A stretch of DNA of 64,000 nt, taken from the NCBI RefSeq assembly GCF_001866665.1, contig NZ_MLYO01000113.1, positions 1 to 64,000 on the forward strand, in the 5' to 3' direction. Source of the stretch: Streptomyces monashensis (GTDB taxonomy: Bacteria > Actinomycetota > Actinomycetes > Streptomycetales > Streptomycetaceae). Position 1 is the first letter of the stretch; every line of letters starts with the position of its first letter. Of the stretch, positions 27,051-35,344 are shown piece by piece. The position numbers and the translations under genes were made by a program. The notes beneath the pieces are model-generated. The model ran no database searches, was not told the DNA's origin, and was given only the letters and a program-made list of their open reading frames with translations.

Positions 27051-27085
27051 GGCTTCGGCTCCTTGTCGCGTGCTTGCTCGGTCAT
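27047..27085 (-). other. 12-codon coupling ORF between kleisin-like and KITE-like genes
   Basis: The kleisin-like stop overlaps an ATG (ATGA) that opens a 12-residue frame (MTEQARDKEPKP). Its own stop overlaps the GTG of the KITE-like gene (GTGA). The AAGGAG for that GTG lies inside the mini-ORF. This arrangement could hand ribosomes from one gene to the next and fix the subunit ratio. A product-level role for the peptide is not implied. Confidence 0.4.
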
Positions 27086-28611
27086 GCTGCTTCCGTCCGG
27101 TCCGCCGCCATCCCCGCCGCGTCCAGCAGCGCGGTGCCCACGATCAGGTCCGCCCCGCCGAACTCCGGATCGTCCAGCTCGGTCCCGTCGTCCACGGCGA
27201 ACAGCAGCTTCTCCTCGCCCTGCCGGTACGCGGTGCCGACGGCCGGGCTGGCCGCGTGCACCGCCAGCAGGGCGACCAGATAGGCGAGATCGGGGTCGCC
27301 GGTGCGGCGGGCCTCGGCCAGCAGCCCGGACAGCCTGCGCGGTGCGTCGGCCGGGAGGTCCAGCAGCTCCGTCGCGGCGACGAGCTGCTCCTCGCTGAAC
27401 CGGCTGTCGTCGGGCGTGGCGATCAGGTCGGGTTCGGGCATCTCCGCGCCCAGGTGCTCCCGTTCGACGGGCGGGGTCAGCAGTATGTCGACGAGGTCCG
27501 CCACGCGCACGGAGACCGGCGTGCGCAGCCCTGTGCCCTGGGCGAAGAAGGCGTCCGTGACCCGGATCGCCTGCTCCAGGGGCAGCGGCAGGACGGGGGC
27601 GACGAGATGGCCGTACAGATCCGTTCCGGACGTCGTCGCCGGGGTGGCGAAGGCCTGCCGGTCCTGCTCGGCGCGGAAGAGCGGACCCGCCTCCAGCAGG
27701 CGGGACTGGAGCTGGGTGTGCCGCCGGATGCAGTCCTTGACGATGTCGACGAGCTCGGCGGCGCGGCGCTTGTGCTCTGGCTCCTCGGTCTCGTCGCGGG
27801 CCTTGCGGATGTTGGTGAGGATCGCGTTCTCGTGGCGGTAGCGGTCCGCCACGTGGTCCAGGGCCTCGGCGATCATGTCGGGTACGGAGTTCAGCCAGTC
27901 GACCGCGCGGACGTTGCGCCGGGTGGCCTCCAGGGCGCGGCGCAGGGTCTCGGAGTACTGCACCGTGCGGTAGCGGGCCTGCTCGGCGGCGAGCTGGGCG
28001 TCGGCCAGCCGGCCGCGGTTGATCAGCACTTCGAGCTTGACCTCGGCGGCGATCTGGGCACTGGTGACGTCGGTGTCCAGGGCGCCGACCAGGACGTTGA
28101 CCGCTTCGTCGGTGGTGCGCAGGTAGACCGTGCCGCCGGGGCCGGGGACCTCTTCGATCAGCTTGAAGTCGTAGTCCCGGCGGACGTACGTGCCGTCCGG
28201 GCCGAAGGTGCCGTACACGGCGCGGAAGCCGCGGTCGACGCTGCCGACGTTGATCAGGTTCTCCAGGACCCAGCGGGCCACGCGCTCGTGCTCGCCGGTG
28301 GGCCGCTGCGGGGCCTGGGCGGCGATGCGAGGGATCAGCCGGGCCACGATCTGCTCGTGGTCCGCGCCGGTGTCGAAGTCCATGTTGAGCGTGACGAGGT
28401 CGATGGCGGCCAGGGCCACCTCGGCCATTCCGTACACCGAGTACTCACCGGCGAGGTTGACCTTGCGCGCGTCGAGGTCGTGCAACGGCGCCGTGCAGGC
28501 GAGCGCGCGCAGCCGCCGCGCCAGCCCCTCGTCGGCGGCCGGGCCCGGAGCCGGGCGCGCCGCGGCGCTGAGCTGGGGCGGAACACGGTCCGTCGATGCG
28601 GGTGAAGTCAC
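27082..28611 (-). CDS. Kleisin-like (MukF/JetA-type) subunit of the condensin-like operon
   Basis: This 509-residue protein is first in the operon and resembles MukF/JetA in layout. It has an N-terminal winged-helix-like part (YSVYGMAEVALAAIDLVTLN), a segment DFKLIEEVPGPGGTVYLRTT leading into TDEAVNVLVGALD, a long central helical region (about 170-320) and a C-terminal winged-helix-like part. I see no enzymatic motif. Kleisins bridge the SMC heads, and this fits inference from context. Start choice is GTG 28611; ATG 28641 is an alternative. Neither has a strong ribosome site; a TAGTCT -10-like element just before the GTG suggests a leaderless transcript. Confidence 0.7.
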   Translation of the reverse strand: MTSPASTDRVPPQLSAAARPAPGPAADEGLARRLRALACTAPLHDLDARKVNLAGEYSVYGMAEVALAAIDLVTLNMDFDTGADHEQIVARLIPRIAAQAPQRPTGEHERVARWVLENLINVGSVDRGFRAVYGTFGPDGTYVRRDYDFKLIEEVPGPGGTVYLRTTDEAVNVLVGALDTDVTSAQIAAEVKLEVLINRGRLADAQLAAEQARYRTVQYSETLRRALEATRRNVRAVDWLNSVPDMIAEALDHVADRYRHENAILTNIRKARDETEEPEHKRRAAELVDIVKDCIRRHTQLQSRLLEAGPLFRAEQDRQAFATPATTSGTDLYGHLVAPVLPLPLEQAIRVTDAFFAQGTGLRTPVSVRVADLVDILLTPPVEREHLGAEMPEPDLIATPDDSRFSEEQLVAATELLDLPADAPRRLSGLLAEARRTGDPDLAYLVALLAVHAASPAVGTAYRQGEEKLLFAVDDGTELDDPEFGGADLIVGTALLDAAGMAADRTEAA

Positions 28612-28680
28612 GGTGCACAGACTAGGTCCTCGGTCTGACATCGACCCAAACGACGCAGAAGCGACGGGCGTCACAGTGGC

Positions 28681-29388
28681 TCAACAGAGCCCGGTGCTCT
28701 CCTCACCGACCCTGCGCCGGTACACCTCCACCACCCGCTCCAGCGAGTCGATGAGGTAGGTCTCCAGCAGTTCCTCCGCTGCGAGCCGGTCACCGGTCCG
28801 GAGCGCCTGGAGGATCTGGTGGTTGCGGGCGAGGTATGGCTCGTGCAGCCGGCGCGGATCGTCCACGACGTGGAAGGCGAGCCGCAGTTCGGCGAAGACG
28901 CTGCGCATCAGTTCGTCGGTGCGTTCGCTGCCGGCGAGGGCGACCAGTTCGCGATGGAAGTGGATGTTGGCGGTGCCCAGCGCCTTCCAGTCGGTCGCGG
29001 CGGCCGCCGTCTCCCCCTCGGCGACGGCCGCGGCGAGCCCGTCCAGCGGGTACGGCGGCTCGCCGAGCCCGCGGACGACGGCGCACTCGACCAGCGTGCG
29101 CGCGCGGTAGATGTCCTCGACGTCCTCGACGGTCAGGACCCGGACGAACACGCCCCGGTTCAGCTCGTGGACCAGCAGGCGTTCGTGCGTGAGCAGCCGG
29201 AAGGCCTCGCGCAGGGTGTTGCGGGAGACCCCGAGCGCCCCGCCGATGCCGTCCTCCGACAGCCGTGTGCCGGGCGGGAAGTACCCGTCGGCGATACGGC
29301 TGCGGAGGATGTCCGACACGCGCTCGGCCGTGCTCGTACGCCCGAGGAGGGCCCGGTCGCCCGCCAGTCCCGTCAGCTGCTCTGCCAT
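28681..29388 (-). CDS. GntR-family transcriptional regulator, FadR/FCD type
   Basis: This 235-residue DNA-binding regulator has an N-terminal winged helix (STAERVSDILRSRIADGYF, GALGVSRNTLREAFRLLTHE) and a helical FCD ligand-binding domain (HFHRELVALAGSERTDELM, ARNHQILQALRTGDRLAAEE). FCD proteins usually sense small organic acids through metal-binding residues; the two His in NIHFHREL and ARNHQ fit. Two inverted repeats directly upstream (29421-29438, 29441-29453) are likely self-operators. It sits 69 bases upstream of the condensin-like operon on the same strand, so read-through into it is possible, though no functional tie is shown. Confidence 0.88.
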   Translation of the reverse strand: MAEQLTGLAGDRALLGRTSTAERVSDILRSRIADGYFPPGTRLSEDGIGGALGVSRNTLREAFRLLTHERLLVHELNRGVFVRVLTVEDVEDIYRARTLVECAVVRGLGEPPYPLDGLAAAVAEGETAAAATDWKALGTANIHFHRELVALAGSERTDELMRSVFAELRLAFHVVDDPRRLHEPYLARNHQILQALRTGDRLAAEELLETYLIDSLERVVEVYRRRVGEESTGLC

Positions 29389-29420
29389 GCCGGGAATTCA
29401 ATCGCAGACAAGCGGAACGA

Positions 29421-29453
29421 GACAACATGGGCATTGTCGGATCGTTGAACGAT
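29421..29453. promoter_or_regulatory. Two adjacent inverted repeats upstream of the GntR gene
   Basis: GACAA-N8-TTGTC at 29421-29438 is followed two bases later by ATCGTT-G-AACGAT at 29441-29453. Both are perfect in their arms and lie 33-65 bases before the GntR start. They fit autoregulatory operators. They also sit just after the SGNH-hydrolase stop, so they do not control that operon. Confidence 0.5.
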
Positions 29454-29469
29454 ACGTGGTCGACCGCGT

Positions 29470-30438
29470 CTAACCGACCCCGTTCGCCGCCACCTCCGCG
29501 TCCTCCCGGTGGGACGCCGGCGTCGACGTCCCCGCGCGGTGGCCTGCACCGCCGGGCGCTCCGGCGCGGTTCACGACGATACGGCGCAGCTGTGCCCCGT
29601 CGGCGGCGCCGGTGCGCTCCGGCAGGGCGGCCAGGGCCGCGGACACCTCCGCCGACGTGTTCCGGTCGAGCCGGGCGCTGGTCCCGCGGGCCTGGTGGCG
29701 CACCTCGTCGGCGGCGAGACGCAGCAGCTGGGGCAGCAGGTCCTTGCACCGCCGCACCACCCACCCGGTACCGGCGGTGGCCAGCCACAGCAGGCTCGCC
29801 GCGCGAGTCGGCGCGGGGAACTCCGGCTCGGGCGAGGGAGGTTGACCGCTCGCCCGGCCCACCTCGGCGAGCAGGGCGTGGAAGCGGGCGGCGAACTGCC
29901 GGTGCCCGCGCTCGCTCGGGTGCAGCCGGTCCGCGCTCCACAGGGCCCGGTCGGTGATCCAGGTGCCGCCCGTCGCGTGCAGGTGGACGGCGCCGTAACG
30001 CTCGGACAAGGTGTGCACGACGGTGTTGACCGCGCGCTGCCGGCGGGCCAGCGGGCGGGCGAGGGCGCCGGGGAGCCCCAGCATCGCGCCGGGGTCGGGC
30101 AGGCAGGCGGTGAGCAGGGTGGCGCCCTGCCGGGTGAGGGCGGCGTAGGCCTCGTCGAGGCGGGCGGCCACCGCGCGGATGTCGAAGGTGTGGCGCAGCG
30201 TGTCGTTGACGCCGATGACCACGCAGGCCACGTCCGGGCGCAGCGCGAGGGCGGCCGGGAGCTGCCGCTCCCCCACGTCCCGGGTCTGCGCCCCGCTGAC
30301 GGCGAGGTTGGTGAATTCCACCTCCCCCGCGAGGGACGGCGCCAGCAGCGCGGCCCAGCCCCGCCAGCCGGTGCCGACGGGGTCGCCCACGCCCTCGGTC
30401 AGCGAGTCACCGAGGGCGACGAAGCGGACGGCTCTCAT
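29470..30438 (-). CDS. SGNH/GDSL hydrolase
   Basis: This 322-residue esterase-type enzyme carries the SGNH blocks: block I LGDSLTEGVGDP with nucleophile Ser, block II Gly in LAVSGAQTRD, block III IGVNDTLRHTF, and block V SADRLHPSERGHRQF with the catalytic Asp and His. The C-terminal 110 residues, after the catalytic domain, are an extension of unknown function. No signal peptide is present. Its ATG at 30438 overlaps the stop of the preceding glycosyltransferase (ATGA), making it the last gene of a three-gene operon. A role in deacylating or acylating the glycolipid or glycan made by the two glycosyltransferases is inference. Confidence 0.9.
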   Translation of the reverse strand: MRAVRFVALGDSLTEGVGDPVGTGWRGWAALLAPSLAGEVEFTNLAVSGAQTRDVGERQLPAALALRPDVACVVIGVNDTLRHTFDIRAVAARLDEAYAALTRQGATLLTACLPDPGAMLGLPGALARPLARRQRAVNTVVHTLSERYGAVHLHATGGTWITDRALWSADRLHPSERGHRQFAARFHALLAEVGRASGQPPSPEPEFPAPTRAASLLWLATAGTGWVVRRCKDLLPQLLRLAADEVRHQARGTSARLDRNTSAEVSAALAALPERTGAADGAQLRRIVVNRAGAPGGAGHRAGTSTPASHREDAEVAANGVG

Positions 30439-31610
30439 GCCACACCCTCCGGGACGGCGCCGCGCCGGGGCGCGGTCACCGGGGCGTCGTGCGCGGCGAG
30501 GAACGCCTCCACGGCCGTACCCCACCCGAAGCACTCGGCACGCGCGCGTGCCGTTTCGCGGCGCTCGCGTTCGCCGCGTTCCAGGAGCATGTCGACGGCG
30601 TCCGCGAAGGCCTCGCCGTGGTCGGCCGCGGTCGCGCCCGCGGACCCGATCACCTCGGGCAGCGCCGAGGAGGCGCTCGCCACGACGGGCGTGCCGCAGG
30701 CCATGGCCTCCAGTGCGGCCAGCCCGAAGGTTTCGGCGGGCCCGGGGGCGAGGGCTATGTCGGCGGACGCCTGGAGCGCCCCGAGCAGGGTCCGGTCGGA
30801 TACGTGGCCCAGGAAGGTGACCGGCAGCCCGCGCTCCCGCGCGCGCTGCTCCAGCCGGGCCTTGAGCGGTCCGTCCCCGGCGACCACGAGCACGGTCTTC
30901 CGGCCGCGCCGCAGCAGCGCCTCCAGGGCGTCGAGGGCGGTGCCGGGACGCTTCTCGACGGAGAGCCGCGAGCACATCACGAGCAGCGCCTCGTCCCCGC
31001 GCGCGTGGCGCTCGCGCAGGGCGGGGTCGCGCAGCGCGGGGTGGCGTTGCATCAGGTCGACCCCCAGGGGGGCGCGTACAACGTTGCGCGCGCCGATGCG
31101 GACGAACTCGCGCTCGGCGAACTCCGTGGTGCACACCACCCGCGAGTAGACGTGCGCGGTGCGGGTGTTGAGGGCGTCGGCGGCCCTGCAGGAGAGGTTC
31201 TCGGACAGGCCCCAGGTGCGCAGCACGCCGTCGGCGGTCTCGTGGGAGACCATCACGGCGGGCACGCGCGCGCGTCGGGCCCAGCGGCCGGTCCAGCGCA
31301 GGGTGGTCCGGTCGGAGACCTCCAGCCGGTCCGGGGCCAGCTCCTCCAGGACGGCGGCCACGCGCCGCTTGTCGGTGAGGACGCGGTAACCGCCGGTGCC
31401 GGGCAGCAGCGGGCCGGGCAGGGTGATGACGCGGCCCTGCTCGGTGTCCTGGTCGGTGTGGCGTTCGCCGGGCACGATCAGCACCGGTTCGTGGCCGGCC
31501 GCGCGAAAGCCCTTGCCGAGTTCGCGCAGGGCGGTGCGCAGGCCGCCGGAGGCGGGGGCGACGAAGTTGGCGAGGCGCACGATGCGCAGGGAGGAGCCGG
31601 TGCCGGTCAT
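30435..31610 (-). CDS. Glycosyltransferase family 4
   Basis: This 391-residue GT-B glycosyltransferase has the family 4 C-terminal nucleotide-sugar site (CSRLSVEKRPGTALDALEAL, VVAGDGPLKARLEQRA, PGPAETFGLAALEAMACGTP, VVAS). The N-terminal acceptor domain begins ANFVAPASGGLRTALRELG. ATG 31610 overlaps the preceding glycosyltransferase stop by 4 bases, and its own stop overlaps the SGNH gene. Donor and acceptor are not readable; by neighbour it may extend a mannosylated lipid. The longer open frame upstream is arginine-rich shadow sequence. Confidence 0.9.
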   Translation of the reverse strand: MTGTGSSLRIVRLANFVAPASGGLRTALRELGKGFRAAGHEPVLIVPGERHTDQDTEQGRVITLPGPLLPGTGGYRVLTDKRRVAAVLEELAPDRLEVSDRTTLRWTGRWARRARVPAVMVSHETADGVLRTWGLSENLSCRAADALNTRTAHVYSRVVCTTEFAEREFVRIGARNVVRAPLGVDLMQRHPALRDPALRERHARGDEALLVMCSRLSVEKRPGTALDALEALLRRGRKTVLVVAGDGPLKARLEQRARERGLPVTFLGHVSDRTLLGALQASADIALAPGPAETFGLAALEAMACGTPVVASASSALPEVIGSAGATAADHGEAFADAVDMLLERGERERRETARARAECFGWGTAVEAFLAAHDAPVTAPRRGAVPEGVA

Positions 31611-32734
31611 GCCGCCACCGCCGTCTTCCGGGCCGCGAGGACGTCGCCGTAGTGGCCGATCAGCTGGTCGCCGACGGCGGCCCAGGTGCGGCCCTCGACC
31701 ATGGTGCGGGCGGCGAGGCCGTAGGCGATCCGGCGGTCGGGGTCGGTGACCAGGGTGCACACGGCCTCGGTCAGGGCGGCGGCGTCGAGCGCGGGGACGA
31801 GTAGTCCGGTGCGCTCGTGGGCGACCAGGTCGAGCGGGCCGCCCGCGGCGGGCGCGACGACCGGGACGCCGCTGGCCATGGCCTCCTGGACGGTCTGGCA
31901 GAACGTCTCGAAGGGGCCGGTGTGCGCGAACACGTCCATCGAGGCGAAGATCCTCGCGAGGTCGTGGCCGGTGCGGCGGCCGAGGAAGGCGGCGCCGGGC
32001 AGCGCCTCGGTGAGGTGGACGTGACTCGGCCCGTCACCGACGACCACGACCTTCACGCCCTCCAGCCCGCAGACCCCGGCGAGGAGTTCGACGTGCTTCT
32101 CGGGGGCGAGCCGGCCGACGTAGCCGACGATCAGTTCGCCGTGCGGGGCGAGTTCGCGGCGCAGGGCCTCATCCCGGTGTTCTGGCTTGAAACGTACGGT
32201 GTCCACACCGCGCGGCCACAGCCGGACCCGGGGAACGCCGTGGGCCTCGAGGTCGGTGAGGGCGGCCCTGGAGGGGGCCAGGGTGCGGTTGGCGGCGGAG
32301 TGGACGGAGCGGATCCGCCGCCAGGCGGCCGCTTCCCCGGCGCCCATGTACGTACGCGCGTACCCGGCGAGATCGGTCTGGTAGACGGCGACGGCGGGGA
32401 TGCCGAGCCGGGCGGCGGCGGCCATGCCGCGGACGCCGAGGACGAAGGGGCTGGCGAGATGGACCAGGTCGGCGCGGTGGTGGAGGAGGGCCGCGGCGAG
32501 GCGTCGGCTGGGCAGGGCGACGCGGACCTGGGGGTAGCCGGGCAGGGGGAGGGAAGGGACGCGGACGACCGGGCACGGGGCGTCCGTGTCCGGAGCGCTG
32601 CCGGGAGCGGGGGCCGGCGCGACGACGAGCGGGGAGTGACCGCGATCAACGAGGTGCCGGGCGGTCTGGAGCGCGCAGTGGGCCACGCCGTTCACATCGG
32701 GGGGAAAGGATTCGGTCACGATGACGACACGCAT
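31607..32734 (-). CDS. GT4 glycosyltransferase, probable GDP-mannose-dependent mannosyltransferase (MgtA-like)
   Basis: This 375-residue GT-B enzyme opens with VTESFPPDVNGVAHCALQTA and contains VHLASPFVLGVRG, GYVGRLAPEKHVELL, VVGDGPSHVHL and FETFCQTVQEAMASGVP. The N-terminal pattern and the PEKHVELL motif are close to the mycobacterial and corynebacterial MgtA/PimB-type mannosyltransferases that modify glycolipids. It heads an operon with a second GT4 enzyme and an SGNH hydrolase, each pair overlapping by 4 bases. The cytoplasmic-face membrane is the likely site of action. Donor specificity is inferred from resemblance only. Confidence 0.88.
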   Translation of the reverse strand: MRVVIVTESFPPDVNGVAHCALQTARHLVDRGHSPLVVAPAPAPGSAPDTDAPCPVVRVPSLPLPGYPQVRVALPSRRLAAALLHHRADLVHLASPFVLGVRGMAAAARLGIPAVAVYQTDLAGYARTYMGAGEAAAWRRIRSVHSAANRTLAPSRAALTDLEAHGVPRVRLWPRGVDTVRFKPEHRDEALRRELAPHGELIVGYVGRLAPEKHVELLAGVCGLEGVKVVVVGDGPSHVHLTEALPGAAFLGRRTGHDLARIFASMDVFAHTGPFETFCQTVQEAMASGVPVVAPAAGGPLDLVAHERTGLLVPALDAAALTEAVCTLVTDPDRRIAYGLAARTMVEGRTWAAVGDQLIGHYGDVLAARKTAVAA

Positions 32735-32824
32735 ACGGGTGTTGTCGCCGCGCTGGAAGTGGCCGCGTCAACGTCGATCTTTCCGCTCGGGGAACGTCCT
32801 GTGAGCGTTGGGCTGCGCACCCGA

Positions 32825-32859
32825 GCGGGTCAGACGGCCGTCATGGCCGCCTGACCCGC
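32825..32859. terminator. Long hairpin between the HEAT-repeat gene and the glycosyltransferase operon
   Basis: GCGGGTCAG and CTGACCCGC form the base and CGGCC/GGCCG the top of a stem with one A-C mismatch and a 5-base loop. It lies 63 bases after the HEAT-repeat gene stop and before the mannosyltransferase start, so it should isolate the two minus-strand units. Confidence 0.7.
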
Positions 32860-32922
32860 GGGTCATCCGGTGTTCACCCGGCGGGCGGTCGTCCGCCCGT
32901 TCCGTACGCGCGCGTGGGGGGG

Positions 32923-34341
32923 TCAGCCGCCGGCGGTGTCGGGGCCGAAGCGGCTGCGGACGGCCGTCTGGACCTCTGCCTCTTCGGCCGGATCGGCGGC
33001 CAGGCGGCGCAGGCGCTCCACGACCCGGGTGTCGCCGGTCTCGGCGTGCCGGGCGGCGATCTCGCGGGTGGTCTCCTCGCAGTCCCACAGGCATTCGACG
33101 GCGAAGCCGGCGGCGAACGAGGGGTCGGTGGCGGCCAGGGCGTGGGCGGCGCGGCCGCGCAGGTGGGAGGAGGCCGTCTCGCGGTAGACGTGCCGCAGGA
33201 CGGGGGCGGCGCAGGCGATGCCGAGGCGTCCGGCGCCGTCGACGAGGGTCCACAGGGTCGGCGCGTCGGGGCCCTCGCCGCGTACGGCCTCGCGCAGGGC
33301 GCCGAGGACCAGGTCCTTGTCGCGCGCGCCGCCCCGGCAGGCGAGCATGCGGCCCGCGGCGGCGCCGAGGGGGTCGGGGCGCTGGGCCCAGCGGCGGGCA
33401 CGGTCGACGGCGGCGACGCTGCGCATGCGTTCGAAGGAGTCGACGGCGGCCTCCACTACGACGGTGGTGCCGTCGGCGACCGCGGCCTCGATCAGATCGA
33501 GGGCTTCGGCGTCGTTGCCGTCGGCGAGGTAGCGCAGCGCGGTGCAGCGGGCGCCGTCGGTGCCGGTCCGGGCGGCCTGGACGATCTCCGCGCGGTCCTC
33601 GGGGCCGGCCACGGCCACCAGACAGCGGGCGGCCGGCACATGGAGTGCGGCGCCGCGGTCCATGCCCGCCTGCGCCCACTCGAAGACGGCGCGCACGCTC
33701 CAGCCCGGCCGGGGACCGGTCGGCTGCATCTGCCGCTGCCAGCGGTCGAAACAGCCGGTCTCCTGCGCGGCACGCACACGCGTGGCGATCGATTCGCGCG
33801 GATCCTCCGCCCACAGCCGCCAGGGCCGGGGCTCGAAGGCGTCCCGGACGGCGGCGGCCAGCTCGGCCTCGCCCTCGGGGTCGGTGCCGAAGCGTGCCAG
33901 GACGGGGGCGGCGAGGGCGCGCAGGCCCGCGTCGTCGTCCCGCAGGGCCAGCTCGTCCAGGGCCCACGCCCAGCTGCTGCCCGTGGCGGCGTACCGCCGC
34001 AGCAGTTCGAGCGCGTCGAGTCTGCCGTAGGAGGCGAGGTGCCCGAGCACGGCGAGGGCGAGACCCGTGCGGGACTCGTCGGTGTCGAGGACGTCCTCGG
34101 GGCCGAAGAGGTGGGCCGCGATCGCGTCCAGCTCGCCATTCAGGTCGAGGTACAGGCGCGCGTAGTAGAGCGAGCGGTTCTCCACCTGCCAGTCCTGGCG
34201 GGGATCGCGCAGCACGCACTGGTTCAGCGCCGCGAGCGCTTCCGCGCGCGGCGCGGTGAGCGCGTGCAGCGTGCCGTCGCCGCGGCCCCGCTGCAACAGG
34301 CCGAGCAGCGTACCGCTCGGCGCTATGAACGGATCGAACAT
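32923..34341 (-). CDS. HEAT-repeat protein
   Basis: This 472-residue protein is built almost entirely of repeated helical pairs rich in Ala, Arg and Leu (for example GLALAVLGHLASYGRLDALE, AEIVQAARTGTDGARCTALR, HLRGRAAHALAATDP), a HEAT/armadillo-like solenoid usually used for protein binding. There is no signal peptide or enzyme motif. ATG 34341 has GAGG 9 bases upstream; the alternative GTG 34356 lacks one. It stands alone between a terminator and an intergenic region. The binding partner is unknown. Confidence 0.82.
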   Translation of the reverse strand: MFDPFIAPSGTLLGLLQRGRGDGTLHALTAPRAEALAALNQCVLRDPRQDWQVENRSLYYARLYLDLNGELDAIAAHLFGPEDVLDTDESRTGLALAVLGHLASYGRLDALELLRRYAATGSSWAWALDELALRDDDAGLRALAAPVLARFGTDPEGEAELAAAVRDAFEPRPWRLWAEDPRESIATRVRAAQETGCFDRWQRQMQPTGPRPGWSVRAVFEWAQAGMDRGAALHVPAARCLVAVAGPEDRAEIVQAARTGTDGARCTALRYLADGNDAEALDLIEAAVADGTTVVVEAAVDSFERMRSVAAVDRARRWAQRPDPLGAAAGRMLACRGGARDKDLVLGALREAVRGEGPDAPTLWTLVDGAGRLGIACAAPVLRHVYRETASSHLRGRAAHALAATDPSFAAGFAVECLWDCEETTREIAARHAETGDTRVVERLRRLAADPAEEAEVQTAVRSRFGPDTAGG

Positions 34342-34641
34342 GGGAAACAGCCTCACATCAAGCGTCGACGCAACCGGGGAACACGAACTACCTGGCCGCG
34401 TGACACAACGTCGGAGCGCCCGCCGTCTCTTGCTTGCTGTAGACCATTTCTCTCTGCCTCTCGTCGGTGGCCCATGCGGACCGCATCACGGCCCGCGCGG
34501 TGCGGCAACACCTGCCCGGCCATCGCGTCCGTGAATCACGTCGTCATGATGACCCGCGGTGTGTGCTGCCGCGACCGTATTTCCGGCGGCCTTGTACCGC
34601 CTCCCCCGTTTTGTGTGTCGTGCCTGGTCAGGACATGTACG
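34342..34641. other. Intergenic region, nothing clear
   Basis: About 300 bases between the HEAT-repeat start and the ankyrin-protein stop. It should contain the HEAT-gene promoter on the minus strand. The only structure I note is GTCAT-G-ATGAC near 34541. No gene, RNA or recognisable promoter stands out. Confidence 0.4.
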
Positions 34642-35034
34642 TCAGAATGCGCCGAACAGTTCCAGGAGTTCCGTCTTGCCGAACATGCGCGCGGTGTCGA
34701 CGGCGGAGGGCGTGCCCGCGGCGGGATCGGCCCCGCCCGCCAGGAGCGCCTTGATGACCTCGGTCTCGCCCTTGAAGACGGCTCCCGCGAGCGGGGTCTG
34801 CCCCCGGTCGTTGACGTGGTCCGCCGCCGCGCCGCGCACGAGCAGTTCACGCACCGTCTCCGCGTGGCCGTGGTAAGCGGCGAGCATCACCAGGGAGTCG
34901 CCTCGGTCATTGGTGAGGTCGGCCGGAACACCCGCGTCGACGTACGCCGCGAGCGCCTCGGTCTGCCCCTGCCGGGCCAGATCGAAGATCTTGGTCGCCA
35001 GCTCCACGACCTCGGGGTCGGGGGCTTCGCTCAT
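34642..35034 (-). CDS. Ankyrin-repeat protein
   Basis: This 130-residue cytoplasmic protein is a small ankyrin solenoid of about three repeats: GQTEALAAYVDAGVPADLTN, GDSLVMLAAYHGHAETVREL, GQTPLAGAVFKGETEVIKAL. Such modules bind other proteins. The ATG at 35034 was chosen over a longer frame because the preceding 22 residues are not ankyrin-like and a GGAGAGG site precedes it. In some actinomycetes small ankyrin proteins accompany catalase or sporulation genes; here the neighbours are a HEAT protein and smeA, without overlap. Function unknown. Confidence 0.85.
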   Translation of the reverse strand: MSEAPDPEVVELATKIFDLARQGQTEALAAYVDAGVPADLTNDRGDSLVMLAAYHGHAETVRELLVRGAAADHVNDRGQTPLAGAVFKGETEVIKALLAGGADPAAGTPSAVDTARMFGKTELLELFGAF

Positions 35035-35238
35035 CGGCCGGACCGCCTCTCCTGGAAACTTCGGTGATGTGCAGGGAGCGTACGGCAGCGAGTGGAACAC
35101 GGCCGTACGAGTGAATCGTCAGCGTACTGGCTCGCGGGGCACATGACCCGATGTGCCCGGGGTGAAGATCGCGTTCACACCCCCACTCGGAGCATCGGCC
35201 CCGGCCGACCGGGCGGAACCCGCTCCGTCAACCGAGGG

Positions 35239-35344
35239 AAATCAATCTGATTTCACTCATTTGCACCTTTTATCATATGGACACATTCTGTGATCCTGGA
35301 ACAACTCATGGTGACTGTCCCCTCTCGACACCAGGAGGCCTCAA
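35239..35344 (+). promoter_or_regulatory. AT-rich smeA promoter region with two WhiA-type GACAC motifs
   Basis: The 310 bases before smeA carry no gene. From 35239 to 35290 the sequence is strikingly AT-rich for this window and contains TATCAT at 35271, a plausible -10. GACAC, the WhiA core motif, occurs at 35280-35284 and again at 35327-35331, just before the AGGAGG ribosome site (35333-35338). The spacing suits developmental control, but a 5-base motif occurs often by chance. Confidence 0.45.

Noticed and set aside
21464..29388. Full Wadjet defence system
   Set aside because: The JetD nuclease is missing from the operon and both flanks, so I call it condensin-like only.
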